A stretch of 5,952 nt of DNA from Clostridia bacterium. GTDB taxonomy: Bacteria; Bacillota; Clostridia; Oscillospirales; CAG-272. The stretch covers positions 1-5,952 of the forward strand of contig CAADYN010000123.1 in assembly GCA_900753285.1 (NCBI GenBank). The letters run 5' to 3'. A program made the position numbers and the translations under genes. Shown here piece after piece: positions 1 through 5,952 of this stretch (position 1 is the first letter of the stretch; every line of letters begins with the position of its first letter). The notes under the pieces are model-generated. The model ran no database searches, was not told the DNA's origin, and saw only the letters and a program-made list of their open reading frames with translations.

Positions 1-846
1 ATCATATTAAGACGTTTCTACACCGAGGCGCAGCAGGCAAAATCGGAACAGTTCGTTCCTACCGAGTACAACAACATATGTATGGACGGCGAGGATTTTC
101 TGTGGGCGACGATAAGCTCCCTTGACGCCGAGGATATAGAGAACACGATAAAGTCAAAGGATAAATCCGGCTCGGTCACTCCGGTGAAGAAGCTGAACAC
201 AATGGGAACCGACGTTCTGAAGCGCAACGGCTTTTACGCTCCCATGGGAGACCTTGAGTTTGACGAGGAACCATCGAGAATCATCGGGGTCTCGACCTCT
301 GACAACGGTGTTTACAGCATGCTCGACCAGCAGAACGGTCACGTTTTCACCTATGACGACAACGGAAATCTGCTTTTCGTTTTCGGAAAGCTCGGAAACG
401 AGAAGAGCAACTTCCAGACGCCCGCCGATATACGCTACAAGGGCGACCAGATTCTTGTGCTGGACAGCGGACTCGGGAAAATTTTTGTTTTCAGTCCGTC
501 ATCATACGGCGAGCTTGTCCTTGAGGCTGTCGCCAGCCAGTATAACGGAGAATACGAGGAGGCGTACGGACTGTGGTCGCAGCTCGCGAGCCAAAACACA
601 AATTTCAAATACGCTTTTGTCGGTCTCGGAAACGCAATGCTTGAACAGGGAGAATACGACGCGGCGCTCAAATATTTCAAGTATGCCGAGGATACGGAAC
701 GCTATTCCGATACGGTTGAAATAATCCGTAAGCAGAATGTGCAGAAATACTTTCCGGCGATAATGGTAACGGTCATAGTAATAGCTGTTGTCATACTGCT
801 TTACCATATAATCAGGCGTTTCGTAAGATACTATAAGGGCACTTAG
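1..846 (+). CDS. NHL beta-propeller/TPR protein with C-terminal membrane anchor (5' end missing)
   Basis: The frame is open from the first base, so the gene starts upstream; an ATG at position 82 is internal and has no ribosome binding site. 281 C-terminal residues are visible. Residues about 90-170 look like NHL/six-bladed propeller blades: a blade ending in LLFVFG, then a GKLGNEKSNFQTPADI segment and an ILVLDSGLGKIFVF strand pair, the usual 'F..P.di...g.i.V.D....i.vf' pattern. Residues about 178-240 form two TPR-like helical hairpins (NGEYEEAYGLW and QGEYDAALKYF). Residues about 251-271 are one hydrophobic helix followed by the basic tail RRFVRYYKGT. This predicts a cytoplasmic C-terminus, with the propeller and TPRs outside the membrane. 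Known: NHL and TPR modules usually mediate binding, not catalysis. Inferred: an extracytoplasmic scaffold or ligand-binding partner of the transporter and lipoprotein encoded downstream. A signal peptide and further blades are expected upstream. The exact function is unknown. Confidence 0.88.
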   Translation: MILRRFYTEAQQAKSEQFVPTEYNNICMDGEDFLWATISSLDAEDIENTIKSKDKSGSVTPVKKLNTMGTDVLKRNGFYAPMGDLEFDEEPSRIIGVSTSDNGVYSMLDQQNGHVFTYDDNGNLLFVFGKLGNEKSNFQTPADIRYKGDQILVLDSGLGKIFVFSPSSYGELVLEAVASQYNGEYEEAYGLWSQLASQNTNFKYAFVGLGNAMLEQGEYDAALKYFKYAEDTERYSDTVEIIRKQNVQKYFPAIMVTVIVIAVVILLYHIIRRFVRYYKGT

Positions 847-855
847 TATGAAGTC

Positions 856-860
856 AGGAG
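856..860 (+). promoter_or_regulatory. Ribosome binding site of the YIP1 gene
   Basis: AGGAG lies 9 bases before the ATG at 870. This supports 870 over the in-frame ATG at 879, which would sit 18 bases away. It lies wholly in the 23-base gap after the propeller gene. Confidence 0.8.
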
Positions 861-869
861 TGAATAAAT

Positions 870-1499
870 ATGGGTACCATGCTTAAGGAATTACGGTATT
901 CTCTATATTTGACCACGCATCCGTTCAAGGGTTTCTGGGAAATCAAGCACGAAAACAGGGGAAGCCTGCGCACAGCGGTCTTCTGGCTCGCGGCGTATAC
1001 CTTGCTTTCGGTTCTGTCGGGCTTCTGCACGGCTTATCTTTTCAATCAGGACGGCGGCGTGAATTTCAACGTATATAAAAGCGTAGCGACAACACTCGCG
1101 CTGTTTTTCCTCTGGTGCATTTCAAACTGGTGCCTTACGAGCCTTTATGACGGCGAGGGTAAATTTGTGGATATAGTCAAAGCCACAGCCTACGCGCTTA
1201 TCCCGCTTGTGCTGGTGAATATCATTCTCATTCCCATGAGCTACGCGCTCGTTCTCACCGAGGCTTCATTCTATACCATGCTGACCAATCTTGGTTACGT
1301 GTGGATGGCGTTTCTGCTTTTCAGCGGGACACTGGTGACGCACCAGTACACCTTCGGCAAAACGGTGCTTATGATAATATTTATACTTCTCGGAATGTGT
1401 ATGATGGCGTATATTGCGCTTTTGTTCTTCAATCTGATTCAGCAGATGTCCGGCTTTGTCGTTACTTTCTGGACCGAGCTGAAGCTCAGGATGGGATAG
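870..1499 (+). CDS. YIP1-family integral membrane protein
   Basis: A 209-residue protein with five hydrophobic segments at about residues 34-58, 71-92, 105-129, 141-159 and 163-190, the five-helix layout of Yip1-type domains. Family-like signatures are the N-terminal THPFKGFWEIKHENRGS segment before helix 1, the SNWCLTSLYDGEGKFVDIV loop after helix 2, and ATAYALIPLVL opening helix 3. There is no cleavable signal peptide; the first 30 residues are polar and probably cytoplasmic. Known: eukaryotic Yip1 proteins act in membrane traffic, while bacterial members have no settled function and are annotated by homology only. It is 23 bases downstream of the propeller gene and 16 bases upstream of the lipoprotein gene, which argues for co-expression. 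Inferred: a membrane partner of the transporter or of the propeller protein. The family call is fairly sure; the role is open. Confidence 0.88.
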   Translation: MGTMLKELRYSLYLTTHPFKGFWEIKHENRGSLRTAVFWLAAYTLLSVLSGFCTAYLFNQDGGVNFNVYKSVATTLALFFLWCISNWCLTSLYDGEGKFVDIVKATAYALIPLVLVNIILIPMSYALVLTEASFYTMLTNLGYVWMAFLLFSGTLVTHQYTFGKTVLMIIFILLGMCMMAYIALLFFNLIQQMSGFVVTFWTELKLRMG

Positions 1500-1500
1500 G

Positions 1501-1509
1501 AAAGGGGGA
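1501..1509 (+). promoter_or_regulatory. Ribosome binding site of the DUF5696 lipoprotein gene
   Basis: AAAGGGGGA, with a run of five G, ends 6 bases before the ATG at 1516. It fixes that start, which also gives a complete lipoprotein signal peptide. The G-run would pair with the CCUCC anti-SD through one G:U pair. Confidence 0.8.
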
Positions 1510-1515
1510 AGCCGA

Positions 1516-1593
1516 ATGAATATTGCCGGTAAAATTATCCGCAGGGCAGCCGCGGCAGGCTGCGCCGGTATAGTGATTATGCTTTCGGGCTGC
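1516..1593 (+). other. Lipoprotein signal peptide coding segment with lipobox
   Basis: Codons 1-26 of the lipoprotein gene encode a basic start (K6, R9, R10), an Ala/Gly/Ile-rich core and the lipobox LSGC. Cys26 is encoded at 1591-1593. Lipidation by Lgt and cleavage by signal peptidase II before Cys26 are expected from this motif. Thr27 and Asp28 follow the Cys. Confidence 0.85.
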
Positions 1594-4206
1594 ACGGACG
1601 TGCTTCAGCCGGCCGATTCCGTCAAAAGCTATTATGAGTTCAGCGACAGTCAGTTTGTCAACGATCTCCAGGCAGAGGCGAAAACAGGAGCGTACAAGGC
1701 GGCCGAGCACGAAACGCAGGCGCTTGCCTCAATGGAAGAAATGCTGAGCAACGAATATATTTCTCTTTATATGGGGAAATATTACGATATAGCGGTTCTT
1801 GATAAGGAAACGGGTAAAATATTCTTCTCGAACCGCGCGATTTACGAGAATCCCGACGAGCTGAGCGACGAGGGCAAGGCGGACGCTTTTTCCCAAGTCT
1901 CCATCGAATATTATGACGGCGCGAGCGCCCAGAACACCATGAGCAGCTATCCGGACAGCATAAACGACGACGGAATGAATCAGGTGCGCACGGAGTGCGA
2001 CGGGGATACACTGAAGGTTACGTACTGCTTCGGTACAGACACGGCGAATCAGAATATATGCTATGTAATGTCAAAGGAAGGGTACGACGAGCTTGAGCAG
2101 CGCGCCGACGAGGTGATAAGCGAAGGCAGGCTCGACAGATTTGATTTCGCGAGGTTCCAGCGTCTTTATCAGGCGGTGGTTTACGACGAGCTTGACGACG
2201 CGGGCAAATCGGAAAACATAAAAAAATATCCGGGACTTGAAGAACTCGGAACAATATATGTATGCGAGGCCGATTATCTTACGACTGTTCAGCGCACGCT
2301 GATGGAGGAGGTGTCCTCGGCGCTGAAAATGGACGCGGACTTTGTGGCGGAGCAGAAAAAGCTCGTAGGCATTGAAAATTCCGCGGGAGCGGTACAGGCG
2401 TATTTTGAGATACCGGTTATTTACCGTATCCACGGCAGGGATCTCGTGGCTCAGATTGATACGCCGAATATCGTGCATGTGGAAAACAGCGGCTACTATC
2501 TGACAAAGATATATTTGTTAAGCAACTTTTTCGCATCGACGGCGGACGAGGAAGGCTATCTGCTTGTGTCGGACGGCAGCGGCGCGGTTATCGAGAATGA
2601 CTCGAGAAACGAGAACACCTCGACCCTCACCCAGACCGATCTCCCGTTTTACGGAAGCGATTTCGGGCTTGACCTGTCAAACTCATCCTCGCTTGCACCG
2701 TATTCCGTCTTTCCGGTTTTCGGCATACAGCGGGGCTCCGCAGGGGTTTTTGGAATCGTCGAGAGCGGCGACGCGATGGGCGGCGTGAGAGTCAAAACCG
2801 AAAACTCGCTTTCAAAATACAATGCCATATCGCCCTATTTCACCTATTACGCTATGGATATAGCGCAGAACGATATACTCGACCAGCAGGAAAACGTTGT
2901 TGCCAACAGGGTTTATTCCAAAAAGAAGCCTGACGCGCCGTATGTGGTGCGCTACCATTTCCTTTACGGCGAAAAATCGGGATATTCGGGTATGGCGGCA
3001 TACTACCGCGCGTATCTCTGCAGCACCGGCTCGCTGACCGAAAAGGATTCAAAAAGCAGCCCGAGACTGGATCTGAGCTTTATCGGAGCCGTGACAAAGC
3101 GCCAGATGATAGGCTTTATTCCGATGAATGTAGAGGTCGCGGCATCAACCTTTGAGAATATACAGCGGTTTGCCGAAGAGCTTGAGAAGGACGGTATAGA
3201 TGACTTCGATATCACGCTTCAAGGAAGCATAAACGGCGGAATGCAGTTCAGGATACCGCAGAAGCTCAAAATAGAGAAATCCATGGGCGGAGCCGAAGGC
3301 TACAAAACGCTCGCGGATTATCTTGAGGACGGCGGAAACAAGCTCTATCTTGACGTTGATTTCACAAAGGTTTACCGCAACGGCAACGGACTTGACACCA
3401 GCTCCCAGATCGCCAGGTTCATAAGCAACAATACGGCGGTTCTGAGCGGCTACTCGCCGGCCAACGGCGAGCGCGATCCCGAAAGCAGCGCGAATCTGAT
3501 AAATCCGCTCAGCTTCGATTACATAATCGGGAAATTCAAGGACGCCGCGGAGGACGTCGGAATAAATGAGATACGGGTTTCGTCAATGGGCTCATACCTT
3601 TCCGGAAATTACGATGAAAGGCACGAGCTCACAAGGGAGGACACTAAAAATATTGTCATTTCTTCACTTGAAAATCTACGGGACTCAGGGTATAATTTAT
3701 TGATAGACGGCGGAAATATTTATACGCTGAAATATGCCGGAGCGGTCACGGATGTGCCGCTGGAATCTTCGGGTATAAGTATTGAAAGCTATACGGTTCC
3801 TTTTGTGGGTATGGTTCTGCACGGGTGTGTGGATTACAGCGGTGTCGCGCTGAACCAGCAGGGCAGCTATCAGAATTCGTTTCTTAAAAGCATCGAAAAC
3901 GGCGCGGGTCTTCATTATATCCTGATGACCGAGGATCCTCTTCTGCTGGCTGACACAAGCTGCTCAAACTACTATTCGGTTTCGGTCGATGAGTGGAAGG
4001 AAGAAATTGTATCGGCTTATGAGCAGCTGAGCGATTTCTTTTACGAGGTCAGTGACAGCGCGATAGTGCAGCACAGCATACTTTCCGAGAATGTGGTTCA
4101 GGTACGCTATGAAAACGGAAGCAGTGTATTGATAAATTATAACGATCAGCCTGTGACTGTCGGCGAAACGACAATTGACGGAATGGATTACTGCTTGCTT
4201 AAATAA
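1516..4206 (+). CDS. DUF5696-type extracytoplasmic lipoprotein, glycosidase-like C-terminal half
   Basis: An 896-residue protein. Residues 1-26 are a lipoprotein signal: basic KIIRR, a hydrophobic core, and lipobox LSGC with Cys26 as the predicted lipidation site, so the mature protein sits on the outer face of the membrane. The N-terminal half (about 40-430) carries features I associate with DUF5696 proteins: YYDIAVLDKETGKIFFSNRA (89-108), FEIPVIYRIHGRDLV (297-311), and EEGYLLVSDGSGAVI (345-359) leading to YGSDFG (379-384). A YSGMAAYYRAYLCSTGSL segment (490-507) then leads into a region read as alternating strands and helices (about 515-825), with YLDVDF (611-616), IRVSSMGSYLSG (686-697), LLIDGGN (728-734) and FVGMVLHGCVDYSG (763-776). 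This resembles a TIM-barrel glycoside hydrolase fold, followed by a short beta domain (about 855-896). Known: the family is uncharacterised and often found beside sugar ABC permeases. Inferred: glycan binding or cleavage outside the cell. I cannot assign catalytic residues; candidates are Asp613, Asp615 and Asp731. Confidence 0.9.
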   Translation: MNIAGKIIRRAAAAGCAGIVIMLSGCTDVLQPADSVKSYYEFSDSQFVNDLQAEAKTGAYKAAEHETQALASMEEMLSNEYISLYMGKYYDIAVLDKETGKIFFSNRAIYENPDELSDEGKADAFSQVSIEYYDGASAQNTMSSYPDSINDDGMNQVRTECDGDTLKVTYCFGTDTANQNICYVMSKEGYDELEQRADEVISEGRLDRFDFARFQRLYQAVVYDELDDAGKSENIKKYPGLEELGTIYVCEADYLTTVQRTLMEEVSSALKMDADFVAEQKKLVGIENSAGAVQAYFEIPVIYRIHGRDLVAQIDTPNIVHVENSGYYLTKIYLLSNFFASTADEEGYLLVSDGSGAVIENDSRNENTSTLTQTDLPFYGSDFGLDLSNSSSLAPYSVFPVFGIQRGSAGVFGIVESGDAMGGVRVKTENSLSKYNAISPYFTYYAMDIAQNDILDQQENVVANRVYSKKKPDAPYVVRYHFLYGEKSGYSGMAAYYRAYLCSTGSLTEKDSKSSPRLDLSFIGAVTKRQMIGFIPMNVEVAASTFENIQRFAEELEKDGIDDFDITLQGSINGGMQFRIPQKLKIEKSMGGAEGYKTLADYLEDGGNKLYLDVDFTKVYRNGNGLDTSSQIARFISNNTAVLSGYSPANGERDPESSANLINPLSFDYIIGKFKDAAEDVGINEIRVSSMGSYLSGNYDERHELTREDTKNIVISSLENLRDSGYNLLIDGGNIYTLKYAGAVTDVPLESSGISIESYTVPFVGMVLHGCVDYSGVALNQQGSYQNSFLKSIENGAGLHYILMTEDPLLLADTSCSNYYSVSVDEWKEEIVSAYEQLSDFFYEVSDSAIVQHSILSENVVQVRYENGSSVLINYNDQPVTVGETTIDGMDYCLLK
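1546..1563 (+). other. GC-rich inverted repeat inside the signal-peptide codons
   Basis: GCAGCC (1546-1551) and GGCTGC (1558-1563) are perfect reverse complements around a 6-base loop, 30 bases after the lipoprotein start. There is no T-run, so it is not a terminator. It may only reflect Ala/Gly codon composition. Confidence 0.35.
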
Positions 4207-4215
4207 ACCAATCAA

Positions 4216-4220
4216 AAGGA
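4216..4220 (+). promoter_or_regulatory. Ribosome binding site of the first permease gene
   Basis: AAGGA lies 7 bases before the ATG at 4228 and 10 bases before the adjacent in-frame ATG at 4231; either could be used. It favours these over the in-frame ATG at 4279, where many MalF-like proteins would begin (MDRKNRAGYLF) but where no good Shine-Dalgarno sequence is seen. Confidence 0.7.
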
Positions 4221-4227
4221 ATGGGAT

Positions 4228-5178
4228 ATGATGAATTTTCTTAAATCCGATCTCCGGAAAAAACACGTCGGAAACCTGATGGACAGAAAAAACCGAGCCG
4301 GTTATCTGTTTATCGCTCCGTTTCTTTTCGGAATGCTTTTCATTTTTCTTCCTGCTCTGGCGGAATCTTTCAAATACTCGTTGGAGTTTGCCGCGATAAA
4401 ATTCAATTATGTCGAGCAGGAGTATATAGGGTTTGAAAATTATGTTGAGGCCGTAACAAACGACACTGATTTTTTACCCATGCTTTACAGCGCCATACGC
4501 GGCACGCTGGTTGATCTGGTGGTAATACTGTTTTTCAGCTTTTTCATCGCCAACGTTCTCAACCAGAAGTTTATCGGCAGAGGCGCCGCGAGGACTATTT
4601 TCTTCCTTCCCGTGCTTGTGGCAACTGGAATTATAGCCGGAGCAGACGTCAACAATATGGCGACATCGTTTTTCAGCTCGTCGAGCAATACCGGCGAATC
4701 TATCTCAACGGCGTTTTCGGGGAACTTCTCCTCCTTCTTTGACCTGAGGTCCCTGCTTGAGTCGGCGAACCTGAACAGCACCCTTACCGGAGTGATAATA
4801 TACGCGGTGGACAATACTTACAGTGTAGTAAACTCGTCGGGTGTGCAGATACTGATTTTCATATCGGCGCTCCAGTCGATACCCAGTTCGCTTTTTGAGG
4901 CCTCAAAGGTGGAGGGCGCGACCAAGTGGGAGGAGTTCTGGAAAATCACTTTCCCGATTCTCACGCCGATGATACTCGTAAATATAGTGTATACTATCAT
5001 AGACTCCTTTACAAATCCGAAATATGAGATACTGCAGTATATTCTGGACAATTCCTTTACTCACAGCAGGGGAATAGGATATGCCTGCGCGATGTCTTGG
5101 ATGTTTTTCGTGATTATCCTGCTTTGTCTCGGAATAATCTGCGGGATACTCTCGAAGCGTATTCAGTATCTGGATTAG
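4228..5178 (+). CDS. Sugar ABC transporter permease, MalF/UgpA type (first permease)
   Basis: A 316-residue inner-membrane permease, close to the usual 290-320 for this family. Hydrophobic segments lie at about 26-46 (GYLFIAPFLFGMLFIFLPAL), 89-112, 121-139 (IFFLPVLVATGIIAGA), one around 186-217 broken by polar residues, 243-262 and 284-308. The cytoplasmic EAA loop that docks on the ATPase is EASKVEGATKWEEFWKITFP (224-243, bases 4897-4956), with the conserved Gly at 230; EAS replaces EAA. FIGFENYVEA-like wording before helix 2 (here YIGFENYVEA, 66-75) is typical of the family. Between helices 3 and 4 there is a Ser/Asn-rich stretch (about 143-183). The segment VNSSGVQILIFISALQSIP (201-219) resembles permeases I recall from DUF5696 gene clusters. 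It should pair with the permease encoded next to form the importer channel. The substrate cannot be read from the sequence; a mono- or oligosaccharide is likely. Confidence 0.94.
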   Translation: MMNFLKSDLRKKHVGNLMDRKNRAGYLFIAPFLFGMLFIFLPALAESFKYSLEFAAIKFNYVEQEYIGFENYVEAVTNDTDFLPMLYSAIRGTLVDLVVILFFSFFIANVLNQKFIGRGAARTIFFLPVLVATGIIAGADVNNMATSFFSSSSNTGESISTAFSGNFSSFFDLRSLLESANLNSTLTGVIIYAVDNTYSVVNSSGVQILIFISALQSIPSSLFEASKVEGATKWEEFWKITFPILTPMILVNIVYTIIDSFTNPKYEILQYILDNSFTHSRGIGYACAMSWMFFVIILLCLGIICGILSKRIQYLD

Positions 5179-5186
5179 AAGGGGGG
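5179..5186 (+). promoter_or_regulatory. Ribosome binding site of the second permease gene
   Basis: AAGGGGGG, with a run of six G, lies 7 bases before the ATG at 5194 and begins directly after the stop codon of the first permease. The out-of-frame ATG at 5198 is excluded because only the 5194 frame stays open and encodes the permease. Confidence 0.8.
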
Positions 5187-5193
5187 TTGAAAA

Positions 5194-5952
5194 ATGGATG
5201 CATCTGTTAGAACATCGCCGCGGAGCGGCGTGCGGCTGGAACGTTTTAAATCAAAGTATCTGAAGCCCCAGACACTGACCTCGGTTCTGTGGGTGATTGT
5301 CAGAGCGATAATTCTTCTCGGTCTGTGCTACATTATTCTTTATCCGTTTTTTATAAAGATAATCAACGCCTTCAAGACCTACTCTGATTTTATCGATCCG
5401 ACTGTAAGGTTCCTGCCGAAAAATTTTACGTTAGACAATATAAAACATGTAATAAACGAGATGAATTACTGGACCACGCTGAGGAATACGGTTGTAATCT
5501 GCCTGATACTCAGCCCGCTGCAGACTCTGGTGTGCGCTGTTACCGGCTACGGCTTCGCGAGATTCCGCTTCAAGCTGCGGGGAATATGCTTTTTCCTTGT
5601 CATTTTCTCGCTGATAGTGCCTTCCCAGACGATTCTGCTGCCGCTGTATCTCAAATTCAAAACCTTCCTCGGAGTCTTCAATCTCATAGGAACGCCGTGG
5701 CCGCTCGTGATTATGTCACTTACGGGACTCGGAATAAAAAACGGGCTTTACATTTTTATGTTCAGGCAGTTTTTCAGGAATATGCCCAAGGAGCTGGAGG
5801 AAGCCTCGTATCTTGACGGCTGCGGCACGGTTAGGACGTTCACGAAAATAATGCTTCCCGCCGCGACCTCGACAATGGTGACGGTATTCCTGCTTTCACT
5901 GGCATGGCAGTGGACGGACACGGTTTTCACGCCGAGATTTTTAGATGATATA
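5194..5952 (+). CDS. Carbohydrate ABC transporter permease, MalG/UgpE type (second permease; 3' end missing)
   Basis: From the ATG at 5194 I read 253 codons with no stop up to the right edge, so the last roughly 40-50 residues are missing if the protein has the usual 280-300. A basic N-terminal tail of about 30 residues precedes hydrophobic segments at about 31-54 (VIVRAIILLGLCYIILYPFF), 97-118, 128-150, 168-188 and 225-241; the sixth helix should lie beyond the window. Family signatures include FLPKNFTLDNI (73-83), YGFARFRFKLRG (119-130), GLYIFMFRQFFRNMPKELEE (184-203), and the EAA loop EEASYLDGCGTVRTFTKIML (202-221, bases 5797-5856) followed by P222, with Gly209 conserved. The loop docks on the transporter ATPase. 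The gene lies 15 bases after the first permease and should form the heterodimeric membrane part of a CUT1-type importer with it. No ATPase gene is visible in the window. Confidence 0.94.
   Translation, partial: MDASVRTSPRSGVRLERFKSKYLKPQTLTSVLWVIVRAIILLGLCYIILYPFFIKIINAFKTYSDFIDPTVRFLPKNFTLDNIKHVINEMNYWTTLRNTVVICLILSPLQTLVCAVTGYGFARFRFKLRGICFFLVIFSLIVPSQTILLPLYLKFKTFLGVFNLIGTPWPLVIMSLTGLGIKNGLYIFMFRQFFRNMPKELEEASYLDGCGTVRTFTKIMLPAATSTMVTVFLLSLAWQWTDTVFTPRFLDDI
5216..5230 (+). other. Short all-GC hairpin just inside the second permease gene
   Basis: CGCCGC (5216-5221) and GCGGCG (5225-5230) pair perfectly around a GGA loop, 22 bases after the start codon, within the variable basic N-terminal tail (Ser-Pro-Arg-Ser-Gly region). 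No T-run follows, so it is not an intrinsic terminator. It could affect translation of the second permease or RNA stability, or be chance. Confidence 0.4.

Noticed and set aside
254..724. 156-residue + strand open frame inside the propeller gene
   Set aside because: It overlaps a well-supported frame with NHL and TPR motifs, its product is Ser/Thr/Arg-rich with no recognisable domain, and no ribosome binding site supports it.
435..807. Minus-strand open frames opposite the propeller gene (81 and 101 residues)
   Set aside because: Antisense to a clear coding frame, with no motifs; they arise from codon composition.
848..886. Short open frame ATGAAGTCAGGAGTG... between the propeller and YIP1 genes
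   Set aside because: 12 codons, no ribosome binding site of its own, and it contains the ribosome binding site and start of the YIP1 gene in another frame. It is not supported as a leader peptide.
1658..2478. Minus-strand open frames of 117, 78 and 135 residues opposite the lipoprotein gene
   Set aside because: Arg/Pro/Cys-rich products typical of antisense frames, with no domain or start signal.
2564..2788. 74-residue + strand frame inside the lipoprotein gene
   Set aside because: Fully inside the lipoprotein frame, without a ribosome binding site or recognisable motif.
3326..3718. Recurring GACGGCGGAAA motif (near 3329 and 3707)
   Set aside because: Two isolated copies encoding Asp-Gly-Gly-Asn in different structural settings, with no flanking repeat; best explained by coincidence.
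4207..4227. Possible terminator or promoter between the lipoprotein and the first permease
   Set aside because: Only 21 bases with no inverted repeat or T-run; it holds just a ribosome binding site.
3964..4266. Minus-strand 100-residue frame spanning the lipoprotein/permease junction
   Set aside because: It covers the 3' end of one convincing gene, the short gap and the start of the next. No motif or independent start signal is seen.
5532..5930. 94-residue + strand frame and 60-residue minus-strand frame within the last gene
   Set aside because: Both are shadows of the second permease, whose frame carries the full set of family motifs.

Overview
The window is a compact run of five genes, all on the + strand. 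The first is cut by the left edge and the last by the right edge. They read like one operon from a Gram-positive, Clostridia-type bacterium, probably a gut or rumen Oscillospiraceae/Ruminococcus-like or related Firmicute. Four things support this: moderate GC with frequent ATA (Ile) and AGA/AGG (Arg) codons, strong purine-rich Shine-Dalgarno sequences, a lipobox lipoprotein, and a gene set I know mainly from Firmicutes (Paenibacillus and gut Clostridia). The taxonomic placement is inference; nothing in the window fixes it.

Layout: (1) 1-846, the C-terminal part of a membrane-anchored NHL beta-propeller/TPR protein; (2) 870-1499, a five-helix YIP1-family membrane protein; (3) 1516-4206, an 896-residue lipoprotein of the DUF5696 type with a probable glycosidase-like barrel in its second half; (4) 4228-5178, a MalF/UgpA-type sugar ABC permease; (5) 5194 to the right edge, a MalG/UgpE-type sugar ABC permease lacking its last residues. 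The gaps are 23, 15, 21 and 15 bases. Each holds a ribosome binding site and none has room for a terminator or promoter, so the genes are very likely co-transcribed. No stretch above 300 bases lacks a gene. No tRNA, rRNA, mobile element, CRISPR array or regulator gene is visible.

How the genes may work together: the two permeases should form the membrane channel of a carbohydrate importer (CUT1-type). The lipoprotein, anchored outside the cell, may bind or process a glycan. The NHL/TPR protein places a propeller outside the membrane, and the YIP1 protein is an integral membrane partner of unknown role. No ATPase or solute-binding protein lies in the window; they may flank it, or a shared MsmX-like ATPase may serve the importer. 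The three accessory proteins make this more than a plain sugar ABC operon and are the part worth attention. The gene set itself is recurrent in Firmicutes, so I do not claim that it is new.
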